Positions 1 to 7,313 of a DNA stretch of 64,000 bases are shown one piece after another (position 1 is the stretch's first letter; each line of letters opens with the position of its first letter). Under the pieces are notes generated by a model. That model did no database searches, was not told the origin of the DNA, and saw only the letters and a list, made by a program, of their open reading frames with translations. This DNA comes from Humisphaera borealis (GTDB taxonomy: Bacteria; Planctomycetota; Phycisphaerae; Tepidisphaerales; Tepidisphaeraceae). Position numbers and translations under genes: made by a program. Where the stretch lies: positions 4,836,001 through 4,900,000 of the forward strand of contig NZ_CP063458.1 of the NCBI RefSeq assembly GCF_015169395.1, read 5' to 3'.

Positions 1-196
1 TAGCGTTAATCCCCGGGTGGCTGAAACGCAGCTCGGCGATGTCGTCGAGGTCGATGCCTTCGATCTTCACATCGAACGTCGTGCCCGACTTACCGCCGGG
101 CGGCACGACGGCCGAGATGCGGGCCGCGGGCAACTGTGCGAGGGCGCTGGAGGCGATGAAAAGACTAACAACGGCGACCGAAACGGAACGGAGCAC
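1..196 (-). CDS. Secreted protein, N-terminal fragment (runs off window)
   Basis: Only the first 65 codons are inside the window. The reading frame starts at a GTG at 196, with an AAGGAGGG ribosome binding site six bases upstream, and stays open to the window edge. Residues 1-20 form a classic signal peptide (charged start, hydrophobic core, cleavage after SALA). The mature part begins QLPAARISAVVPPGG and continues GTTFDVKIEGIDLDD, a beta-rich opening like that of secreted planctomycete proteins with Ig-like or PPC-like domains. It is the last gene of the minus-strand series PSCyt/DUF1501/DUF1501, so it is probably exported and co-expressed with them. Family assignment is inference; the start and signal peptide are seen directly. 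Confidence 0.7.
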   Translation of the reverse strand, partial: MLRSVSVAVVSLFIASSALAQLPAARISAVVPPGGKSGTTFDVKIEGIDLDDIAELRFSHPGINA

Positions 197-216
197 GGAG
201 CCCTCCTTATTGGCAT

Positions 217-364
217 GGGCATGTACTCATGCCCGTGCGTTCGCGCGAAGGGCGACACGGGCATGAGTAAATGCCCGGTGCCACGGGTCGGCGGTACTCC
301 GCAGACCCGTGCGCGAGTTGGACCGGCAGCACGGGTCTCCGAAGTACCGGCGACCCGTGGCACC
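217..364. repeat. Two adjacent hairpin repeats
   Basis: Two inverted repeats lie side by side in the gap downstream of the PSCyt gene. The first has 21-nt arms at 217-237 and 257-277 (one mismatch) and is built around GGGCATG/CATGCCC. The second has 36-nt arms at 277-312 and 329-364 (three mismatches) and begins GGTGCCACGGGTC. The second resembles in design the hairpins at 22319 and 24330, which start with GGGTGCCATGGGCT. Confidence 0.85.
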
Positions 365-461
365 AGATCGACGCATTTCGTCAAAACGTCACTTGCTCTC
401 AGGATAACAATTCAGGCGCAAGACCTTCGTCAATTCGTGAACGGATTGTTGCCAACCACGT

Positions 462-3020
462 TCAATGATTGAACGAGAACTCCTTCGTATTAATCAGCGC
501 CCAGATGATGTCCTCGTAAGCCTGTTTCTTCTTCGCGGCCGTATCCACCTTCGCCGGCTTTTTCTCGGGTTTGGCGGGCTTCTCGGGCTTGCCTTCCGGC
601 TTGACCTCGGGTGGCGGTGCGTCGGCAGCGGTCAGGCGGTGGATGTAGTCGGTGCTGACAGCGATCTCGGCGGTCTCAGCCTCGCGGGCGTAGGCCCAGA
701 GGTACAGCTCGCGGATCTTTTCCTCGTCCGGGCGTGGGTCCTGCGCCAGCTTCGCCGCCCGGCCGTTGGACACCTTGTCCTGCATGTCCTTGGCGTTGAG
801 CAGATGCAGGCTCTGGGCGAGGCTCGGCTCGGTCGAGCGTTCGCACTCACACGAGCTGCTGCTGTCGGGACGACCGAAGACGGTCAGGAAATAGTTCTGG
901 GCGTTGAAGCTGTTGTCGGGCAACTGCACGGCTCGCGTGCCTTCGGGCAGGCCATTGAACTTCGTCTTTGTCGCCGTCAACTGGTCGACCGCGTCGAGCA
1001 GCACCTCGGCGTTCAGCCGCTTGGGGTAGTACCGGCTGAAATTCTGCTTGTCGACGCCGTTGTGGGCGTTGGGTTGTGAGCTGAGCTGATAAGTGCTGCT
1101 GCGGCAGATCTCCCGGATCAACGCCTTCATGTCGAAGCCGTTGGCGGTGAAGTAGGTCGCCAGAGCGTCGAGTAGTTCGGGGTTGGTGGGCGGGTTGGTC
1201 TCGCGCATGTCGTCTTCAGGGTCGACAATGCCGCGACCGAAGAAGTGCTTCCAGTAACGGTTGGCGAGCGACTTGGCGAAGAACGGGTTCCGCTTGTTGG
1301 TCATCCAGTCGGCCAGCAGCATGCGGGGGTCTTCGTCGGCGGCGCTGGCGACGGGATCCGCACCGAGGCCGGCGGGCTTGACCGACTGCTTGGTCTTGGG
1401 GTTGGTCGCCGACGCTTCGCCGCGCTTGTGGAAGATGACTTCTTCCCCTTGAATCGCCCCGGCTTTGCGGCCGACCCGGCTGAAGAACGCCGAGAAGCTG
1501 AAGTAGTCCTGCTGGCTCCACTTTTCGAACGGGTGATGGTGGCACTGGGCACACTGCAGCCGCATGCCCATGAACAGCTGTGCCGTGTCTTCGAGCTGGG
1601 CCGTCGGTTCTTTCACCTGGCGGTACCAGCTGACGGCGGGGTTCATGTCGATGTCGCCGCTGGCGGTGACGATCTCGCGGACGAACTGATCGTAAGGCTT
1701 GTTTTCCAGCAGGCTGTCACGGACCCAGGCGTGGAAGGCGTAAGTGCCGCGGATGTAATTGGGCTGCGTCCGCTTGTTGCGGAGCAGGGCGCTCCACTTG
1801 TTGGCAAAGTAGTCGGCGTAATCGGGGCTCGCCAGCAGGCTGTCGATCAGTTTGTCGCGCTTGGCGGCGTCCTTGTCGGCCAGGAAGGCCGATGTTTCCG
1901 CGGGTCTGGGCAGCCGGCCCGCGATGTCGATCGTCACCCGGCGAATGAACGTCGCGTCGTCGCATACTGGCGACGGCGGCATGCCGATTTCCTTGAGCTT
2001 CTTGAACACCAGTTCGTCGACGAAGTTCTTCGCCGGCGGCAGGTCCTTCACTTCGGCGCCCAGCGGTACGGTCGCCCGGAAGACGGCGACCTTGCCCTGG
2101 TAGCGAATCATCACGGCCACGTCACCCGGCTGACCGGCGATGCTGACGTTGCCGTCCTCGGCGACCTTGGCCATCTCCTGCACATTCGGCTCGTACAACG
2201 CCGAACGGGTGACATCCTGCACGGTGCCGTCGGTGTAATGGGCGAGCACCAGTAGCTGCTGCGATCCGCCGCGGGCCATGATGCGGCGGGGCGGGTGGAC
2301 GGCGATGTGCGAAACCTTCGGGTCCTCGGCCTTGCCGTAGGGCATGCCCTGGGCCATCCAGCTTACGATCAGGCGGTAGTCGTCAGTGCCGGCTTCGAGC
2401 CGCTTGCCACCGCCGTGCGGCGTGCTGCCGACGGCCTTGGTCAGCAGCAGGCTCTGCTCGGGGGAGGCGGGGAAGACGCGGCGGCCGCGGGCTTCCTTGA
2501 CGATGTGCTCGTAGTCTTCGGTCGGTTCGAAGCCGAGCAGCGACAGGCGGAAGCCGTTCTGGCCGCCACTCTTGCCGTGGCACCCGCCGGAGTTGCAAGA
2601 GTTCTTGGTGAAGATCGGGACGACCGAATTGGCGAAGTTAATCGGCAGTTGTGATTCGATCTGCTCGGCGGTGAGTGTGAGTGACGCCGACTGGCCGGTA
2701 GGGGTCGTCGCGGTGACCGACGCCGTGCCGTTGGCCGTCGCCACCAGCAGGCCGTCGGCGTCCACTTTGGCGACCGCCGCGGGCGAAACGTCGAACTTCG
2801 CCTGGCGGGTGAAATCCACGAAACTGCCGTCGGGGAGTTTGCCGGTGAGCAGGAGCTGATGTCGGGCTTCAGAACCCTTGAGCTTCAGGGAGGTGACGGC
2901 TTCGTCGCCGGCGTGGAGCACGACGGCGGTCGGGCTCGCTGCGACGACCGGAATGCTGAGCAGAATAGTGAATATTGCGGCAAGCCGAACGCCGAACGCC
3001 GAACGTCGAACGTCGAACAT
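462..3020 (-). CDS. PSCyt/PSD1 secreted cytochrome-like protein (DUF1549-DUF1553)
   Basis: Large exported planctomycete protein of about 852 residues from the start chosen here. Domain order: signal peptide (1-28), a bacterial Ig-like (BIG2) region, a cytochrome-like site CNSGGCHG near residue 145, a second BIG2-like stretch, DUF1549 (from FVDELVFKKLKEIG), a normal heme motif CAQCHHHPF, and DUF1553 near the C-terminus (RYWKHFFGRG, DMRETNPPTNPELLD). The first heme-like motif is CX4CH, not CX2CH, as is common in PSCyt1 domains. Such proteins are almost always next to DUF1501 genes, as here; their function is unknown, possibly in extracellular polymer use. The frame is open up to a TTG at 3140, but the first 40 codons translate a repeat and carry no signal sequence, so I prefer the ATG at 3020. 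That ATG lies inside a repeat arm, and no clear Shine-Dalgarno precedes it. Confidence 0.85.
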   Translation of the reverse strand: MFDVRRSAFGVRLAAIFTILLSIPVVAASPTAVVLHAGDEAVTSLKLKGSEARHQLLLTGKLPDGSFVDFTRQAKFDVSPAAVAKVDADGLLVATANGTASVTATTPTGQSASLTLTAEQIESQLPINFANSVVPIFTKNSCNSGGCHGKSGGQNGFRLSLLGFEPTEDYEHIVKEARGRRVFPASPEQSLLLTKAVGSTPHGGGKRLEAGTDDYRLIVSWMAQGMPYGKAEDPKVSHIAVHPPRRIMARGGSQQLLVLAHYTDGTVQDVTRSALYEPNVQEMAKVAEDGNVSIAGQPGDVAVMIRYQGKVAVFRATVPLGAEVKDLPPAKNFVDELVFKKLKEIGMPPSPVCDDATFIRRVTIDIAGRLPRPAETSAFLADKDAAKRDKLIDSLLASPDYADYFANKWSALLRNKRTQPNYIRGTYAFHAWVRDSLLENKPYDQFVREIVTASGDIDMNPAVSWYRQVKEPTAQLEDTAQLFMGMRLQCAQCHHHPFEKWSQQDYFSFSAFFSRVGRKAGAIQGEEVIFHKRGEASATNPKTKQSVKPAGLGADPVASAADEDPRMLLADWMTNKRNPFFAKSLANRYWKHFFGRGIVDPEDDMRETNPPTNPELLDALATYFTANGFDMKALIREICRSSTYQLSSQPNAHNGVDKQNFSRYYPKRLNAEVLLDAVDQLTATKTKFNGLPEGTRAVQLPDNSFNAQNYFLTVFGRPDSSSSCECERSTEPSLAQSLHLLNAKDMQDKVSNGRAAKLAQDPRPDEEKIRELYLWAYAREAETAEIAVSTDYIHRLTAADAPPPEVKPEGKPEKPAKPEKKPAKVDTAAKKKQAYEDIIWALINTKEFSFNH

Positions 3021-3088
3021 CGAATGAGATCCCGGTCGACTCTGCGTTTCGATATTCGAAGTTCGGCGCTCGATGTTCGATGTTCGCA
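2984..3088. repeat. Heptad (CGAAC) inverted repeat overlapping a gene start
   Basis: Left arm 2984-3024 consists of 7-base units GCCGAAC x3, GTCGAAC x2, then ATCGAA. The right arm 3048-3088 carries the complement (TTCGAT/GTTCGGC units). The 7-base period means the array reads through all frames without stops. The chosen start codon of the PSCyt gene (3018-3020) lies in the left arm. A second array of the same family is at 49041-49161. Confidence 0.9.
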
Positions 3089-3140
3089 TTTGAAGATCCC
3101 GATTTCTGAAAGTACTTCGCCAGTTCTGTCCCACCGTCAA

Positions 3141-4460
3141 TTACACCAGTTCGCGCATCGGCTGGTACGCCTGATCGACCACGTACTGCGGCCGGCCGGA
3201 CAGATCCTTGAGAGTGACCTTACTGGTATCGATACCGAGCTTGGTGTAGAGCGTGGCAAAAACTTCGGCGAAGTGGACGGGACGGTCGGCGGCCTCACCA
3301 CCGAGGCGGTCCGTCTTGCCGATCGCCTGGCCCATCTTCATGCCGCCGCCGGCAACCAGCGCGCCGCAGACGCGCGGCCAGTGGTCGCGGCCGGCCTTGG
3401 CGTTGATCTTGGGGGTTCGGCCGAACTCGCCCCAGACAACGACCGCGACGTCCTTGTCCATCCCCCGTTCGTAGAGGTCAGTGACCAGCGACGACACGCC
3501 GGCATCGAGGCCCGGTAGCCGCTTGGCCATGCTCTTGAAGTTGTCGGAGTGGGTGTCCCAGCCGCCGTAGCTGAGCGTGACGCAGCGAGCGCCCGCTTCG
3601 ACAAGCCGACGGGCGACACAGAAGCTGTCCATGGAGCCGCGGTCGTCCTTGGCGGCGCTGCGATAGCGCTCCAGGACGCGCGGGTCTTCCTTCTTCACGT
3701 CCAGTGCTTCGGCGACGCGGGTGCTGGTCAGCATGTCCATCGCCATGTGATTGAAGGCGTCGCTGCCTTCCATCTGGCCGGAGTTGTCGTACTCGGCTTT
3801 CATCTTGTCGAGACTGCCGAGCAGGGACTTGCGATCTTCCAGGCGGTCGAGGGTGACGCCGTTGAGCGTCATGTCGCGGCGGCCTTGGCCCGACGGCGAG
3901 AAGGGCGAGTGGCTGACGCCGAGGTAGCCGTAGGCTTCGCCGCCACGCATGTTGTCGCCGCTAAGGGTGACATAAGGCGGCATCGACCGGTTCGCCGCGC
4001 CGTAGACCTTGGACAGGATCGCGCCGGCCGTCGGCCAGCCGCCCGGTGGCATGACAGGTCGCTTGGAACGGCCGGTCAGGCACTGGAACGACCCGTGCTG
4101 CCCTTCCGACCCGACCACCGAGCGGATGACCGCCAGCTTGTCCATTATGCCGGCCAGCCGTGGCAGGTGCTCGCAAAGCTGGATGCCGTTGACGTTGGTG
4201 TTGATCGGCTTGAAGTCGCCGCGGATATCGGCCGGGGCGTCGGTCTTGAGGTCGTACATGTCCTGGTGGCTGGGGCCGCCGGGCAGGTAGACCATGATGA
4301 GTGCTTTGTGGTTCCTGGAAATGCCCTGGGCCGCTTCGGCGCGGAGCAGTTGGGGAAGGGTCAGTTGGCTGGCCCCCAGTCCGAAGGCCCCGATCTTGAG
4401 GAAGTTCCGCCGGGAGATGCCGTCACAGAAGCTCGCGCGCTTTCCGAAGATCGTCAGCAT
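3141..4460 (-). CDS. DUF1501 family secreted protein
   Basis: About 439 residues. It opens with a twin-arginine type signal ([17 protein letters not shown]), then [36 protein letters not shown] and GGGMKMGQAIGKTDR, all hallmarks of DUF1501, a family related to the alkaline phosphatase/sulfatase fold and very expanded in planctomycetes. The product is expected outside the cytoplasm through the Tat route. The ATG at 4460 is preferred over an upstream start at 4508 because the Tat motif then lies near the N-terminus and GGAAAGG lies upstream. The PSCyt gene follows on the same strand, and a DUF1501 paralogue precedes it. Biochemical role unknown. Confidence 0.9.
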   Translation of the reverse strand: MLTIFGKRASFCDGISRRNFLKIGAFGLGASQLTLPQLLRAEAAQGISRNHKALIMVYLPGGPSHQDMYDLKTDAPADIRGDFKPINTNVNGIQLCEHLPRLAGIMDKLAVIRSVVGSEGQHGSFQCLTGRSKRPVMPPGGWPTAGAILSKVYGAANRSMPPYVTLSGDNMRGGEAYGYLGVSHSPFSPSGQGRRDMTLNGVTLDRLEDRKSLLGSLDKMKAEYDNSGQMEGSDAFNHMAMDMLTSTRVAEALDVKKEDPRVLERYRSAAKDDRGSMDSFCVARRLVEAGARCVTLSYGGWDTHSDNFKSMAKRLPGLDAGVSSLVTDLYERGMDKDVAVVVWGEFGRTPKINAKAGRDHWPRVCGALVAGGGMKMGQAIGKTDRLGGEAADRPVHFAEVFATLYTKLGIDTSKVTLKDLSGRPQYVVDQAYQPMRELV

Positions 4461-4606
4461 GGCAGGACGCCTTTCCGCCTCAGACCGACGCGAAGCGCCG
4501 GAGGGCATTTGAGAGATGGGCCTTCCGAACGCGGTGTTCGGGTTGGGTCCGATGTGTAGTTCCCCGGTACGGCCAGACCTGACACTTCACAACGACGTCA
4601 CTTCTC

Positions 4607-4740
4607 TGGTGGGGCAGGCACTCTTGCCTGCCTCGGGCGGACGTACTCGTCCGTCCGAAGCCACCTTCTTAGTTCGGCCCGTTCCTTCGGCCACGGCGTA
4701 GAGTGTCCGAGGCAGACAAGAATGAATGTCTGCCCCACCA
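4607..4740. repeat. Inverted repeat between the two DUF1501 genes
   Basis: Left arm 4607-4636 (TGGTGGGGCAGGCA...) pairs with right arm 4707-4740 (...TGTCTGCCCCACCA). Inside is a second small hairpin made of GGCGGACG and GTCCGTCC. It is a nested palindrome like the others in the window and has no T-run. Confidence 0.85.
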
Positions 4741-4750
4741 ATGAATTGTG

Positions 4751-6103
4751 CTACCCGACCAATTCCTTCATCGGCTGGCAGCCGTCTTCGACCAGGTACA
4801 TGGGCCTGCCGCTCAGGTCGGGCACGGTGGCCTTGTTCACGTCGATTCCAAGGTTGTGGTACAGCGTCGCGAAGACTTCGCCGAACTGCACCGGTCGGCT
4901 GTCGGCTTCGCCGGCGTCGCGGGTGGTGCTGCCGATGACCTGGCCCACCTTCATGCCGCCGCCGAACAGCAGCGCGCCCGACACCTTCGGCCAATGGTCG
5001 CGACCGCCTTTGTCGTTGATCTTTGGCGTTCGGCCGAACTCGCCCCACACCACCACGCTGACGTCCTTGTCCAGCCCGCGGGCGTAGAGGTCGTCGATCA
5101 GTGCCGACACGCCCTGGTCGAGCATCGGCGTATCCTGGCGCAGCGCCTCGGCGTTCTTGCCGTGATGATCCCACCGGCTGAAAGCGAGGGTCACCACCCG
5201 CGCGCCGGCTTCGACCAGCCGGCGGGCGATCAGGAAGTGTTCCATCAGCTTCGGGCCGCCGTCGTCGCGATTCTTGGGATCGCCTTTGCCGTACATCTCA
5301 ATGATTTTCGGGTCTTCGTTAGCCAGGTCGAGCGCGGTCGAGAGCTTGCTGCTGGTGAGCATGCCGATCGCCTGCTGGTTGAAGGCATCGACGCCTTCCA
5401 TCTGGCCGAAGCTGTCCATCTCGCTGCGGAAGCGGTCGAGGCTGGTGAGCAGGGCACGGCGGTCGCCGAGGCGATCGAGCGTGACGCCGTTGAGCACCAT
5501 GTCTTCCTTGCCGTCGCCGGATGGCTTGAACGGAGCGTGCGGAATCCCCAGGAATCCGGCCTGACCGGTGTCGGCCCACTCCATGTGCCCCATCGGGGGA
5601 GCCAAGCCACAGAACGCGGGAATTGCCTTGTCCTGCGGACCGAGCACCTTCGACACGCAGGATCCGAGCGACGGCCAGCCGCCGGGCGGCTGTTGCCGGC
5701 GCGACTTGCGGCCGGTCATGCACTGGAACGCGTCGTGTGCGCCGTCGGCCCCGACCATCGATCGGATGATCGCGCACTTGTCCATGCGCTTTGCGAGCCT
5801 GGGCATCAGTTCCGAGATCTCGATGCCGCCGACATTGGTCTTGATCGGTTTGAACTCGCCGCGGATATCGGCAGGGGCGTCGGGCTTGAGATCCCAAAGA
5901 TCCTGATGGGCAGGACCGCCGGGCAGGAAGATCATGATGACGGCTTTGTGCGATTTGCGGATGCCTTGCTCGGCTTCGGCGCGGAGCAACTGTGGCAATG
6001 CCAACCCACCCAGGCCCAGCGCACCGATACGCAGGAAGTTCCGCCGGGAGATGCCATCGCAGTAGCCGGAGTTGGCGGGTTTGGGGGCCAGAATGGACAG
6101 CAT
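4751..6103 (-). CDS. DUF1501 family secreted protein, upstream paralogue
   Basis: 450 residues, first gene of the minus-strand cluster. It begins with a Tat-like signal containing [17 protein letters not shown] and carries the family motifs [41 protein letters not shown] (positions roughly 340-360) and [12 protein letters not shown]. It matches the next gene (3141-4460) along its full length with similar spacing, so the pair is a tandem duplication that has diverged. The C-terminus [19 protein letters not shown] parallels the LSGRPQYVVDQAYQPMREL ending of the neighbour. Exported; role unknown. The start ATG at 6103 puts the Tat motif at residue 19. Confidence 0.9.
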   Translation of the reverse strand: MLSILAPKPANSGYCDGISRRNFLRIGALGLGGLALPQLLRAEAEQGIRKSHKAVIMIFLPGGPAHQDLWDLKPDAPADIRGEFKPIKTNVGGIEISELMPRLAKRMDKCAIIRSMVGADGAHDAFQCMTGRKSRRQQPPGGWPSLGSCVSKVLGPQDKAIPAFCGLAPPMGHMEWADTGQAGFLGIPHAPFKPSGDGKEDMVLNGVTLDRLGDRRALLTSLDRFRSEMDSFGQMEGVDAFNQQAIGMLTSSKLSTALDLANEDPKIIEMYGKGDPKNRDDGGPKLMEHFLIARRLVEAGARVVTLAFSRWDHHGKNAEALRQDTPMLDQGVSALIDDLYARGLDKDVSVVVWGEFGRTPKINDKGGRDHWPKVSGALLFGGGMKVGQVIGSTTRDAGEADSRPVQFGEVFATLYHNLGIDVNKATVPDLSGRPMYLVEDGCQPMKELVG

Positions 6104-6557
6104 GCGATCTACTCCGTTGCAGCGTGCCTTCTTTTCATCGACACATCGTTAAAGCTGGCCGTAGCCGTGATATGAGCAATACGCTACGACCTGCTTGCTA
6201 TATCAGGGTACTTCTGAGCGTCCCTAGCGTTGATGGGACTGAGTGCAAACATTTGAGACCTTTCGGGGCGATGTCGTAACCCGACCCGGCGGGCAGCGTA
6301 CCGGACAATTTGACCCACGTTCAGTCCGTTTTCGCGACAAAACCGGATCGTCGGAACGAGTCCCGCGCCCCGGCGTCGGTTCCGCCTGGGAATGCTGACG
6401 AAAATTCGTTCTCTAATCAGTGATGGGATCGCGTCTTGCAGAAATCGAGGCCGAGCGGACGGGTTTTCCAGTACGTCTGGCACTGTCATTGTTATGTCGT
6501 TGGCGTCGCTACCGTCATTAGAAGGCAGCGACGAAATAGCCCATTCTTCCCCCCGAT

Positions 6558-6645
6558 GGGAACGGTTTCTGCCTCCCACAACCCGAGAAACCTTCCCACA
6601 GCCCCACAGGGGCGGTCCATGCCCGGGACCGCCCCTTTTTTTTTT
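6558..6645 (+). ncRNA. Candidate small structured RNA ending in a terminator
   Basis: On the plus strand, a hairpin at 6558-6597 pairs GGGAA-C-GGTTTC with GAAACC-TTCCC (11 base pairs, one bulge, 17-nt loop). Eleven bases later a perfect intrinsic terminator follows. All neighbouring protein genes within several kilobases on the left are on the minus strand, so there is no plus-strand gene for this terminator to serve. The 5' end and promoter are not identified. It resembles no RNA family that I recognise. The alternative is the remnant of a lost gene's 3' end. Confidence 0.4.
6609..6645 (+). terminator. Intrinsic terminator, plus strand
   Basis: A perfect 10-bp stem GGGGCGGTCC / GGACCGCCCC (6609-6618 and 6626-6635) has a 7-nt loop and is followed at once by ten T residues (6636-6645). 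This is the strongest intrinsic terminator in the window. Confidence 0.9.
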
Positions 6646-6691
6646 GCGCGCGTTTCTGGGAATCGACCTTAATCCGACTGCGAACATGGCA

Positions 6692-6788
6692 CGGTTAGCC
6701 GCGACGCGAAGCGGAGCGTTAGATGCACAGTAGAAGTGTTTGCGTGGTCCGCGCTGACCCGCGCTCCGCTTCGCGTCGCGGCTAACCG
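6692..6788. repeat. Perfect 27-bp inverted repeat (TTAGCCGCGACGCGAAG family)
   Basis: Arms 6692-6718 and 6762-6788 are exact complements, containing GGTTAGCCGCGACGCGAAG. Single arms of the same family occur at about 19890-19911, 19951-19974 (cut by IS630) and 21174-21199. Confidence 0.9.
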
Positions 6789-6811
6789 GTAAGTCCGATC
6801 CACCTGCGATA

Positions 6812-7135
6812 TCACCGTCGCCGTCGTCGCAGTGGATGATCGTTTGACATCACTGTCCTGAAGTTCCGGTCCGGCTTCTGCTTCCTGATCCATACCAGGA
6901 ATGGCCGCATCTGCGGTGCTTCGCGGAGGCGCAGAATGTCGGCGTAGCTGCGGGCCAGATCGGTGTTACCGAAGATCGCGTGAATCTGCTTGTGGCAGGG
7001 ACGACAGACCGGCGCGCGGTCCTCGGCTTTCCCGCCTTTCTGTTTTGGCGTGAGGTGGTGCAGCGTCACCATCCCGGGCGGGACGGATCGCTCGCACAAC
7101 TCGCAGGTTTGCCAGGGGGCGTCACGTCGAGCCAT
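6812..7135 (-). CDS. Small HNH-endonuclease-like protein
   Basis: 107 residues. The zinc and catalytic pattern of a short HNH nuclease is clear: CELC near residue 17, TLHHLTPKQKGGK (the HH-N part) at about 29-41, then VCRPCHKQIHAIF at about 47-60. Such stand-alone HNH proteins are common in bacteria and may cut or nick DNA; a specific target cannot be inferred. The C-terminal RRRRR tail is basic. It stands alone between a repeat and the S41 protease gene, on the same strand as the protease. Confidence 0.8.
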   Translation of the reverse strand: MARRDAPWQTCELCERSVPPGMVTLHHLTPKQKGGKAEDRAPVCRPCHKQIHAIFGNTDLARSYADILRLREAPQMRPFLVWIRKQKPDRNFRTVMSNDHPLRRRRR

Positions 7136-7253
7136 TACTGGATTGTAGCCCGGGTCAATTCACCTCTGAATTTCACAAATTTTGTGCCACTGGTGCCGCG
7201 CGTCGCCGGTTCGCCTCAGACCCGTGCTGACTCCTCGGTAGTGAGTTCCTCAA

Positions 7254-7284
7254 TGAAAGAGGGCCCCCGATCCGGGAGCCCTCT
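7254..7284 (-). terminator. Probable terminator of the S41 protease gene
   Basis: On the minus strand AGAGGGC / GCCCTCT (arms 7278-7284 and 7258-7264) close a GC-rich hairpin about 30 bases after the protease stop codon, followed by TTTC. The T-run is short. Confidence 0.5.
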
Positions 7285-7313
7285 GGCTGACTTCAATGTT
7301 CGATCCGCTTTGC

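Larger units (their letters stand above)
6104..6811. other. Non-coding gap with RNA-like structure and a repeat
   Basis: No convincing protein gene is seen in these 708 bases. It holds a two-hairpin structure ending in a perfect terminator (6558-6645) and a 27-bp inverted repeat (6692-6788). Confidence 0.6.

Noticed and set aside
3020-3140. TTG at 3140 as start of the PSCyt gene
   Set aside because: The extra 40 residues translate repeat units, would push the signal peptide inward, and are contradicted by the clean signal at the 3020 start.
4748-6175. 475-codon plus-strand frame opposite the DUF1501 gene
   Set aside because: It is the antisense of a clear DUF1501 gene; high GC keeps antisense frames open throughout this window.
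6184-6687. 167-codon minus-strand open frame
   Set aside because: No domain, arginine- and proline-rich, and it runs across the hairpin and perfect terminator of the opposite strand.
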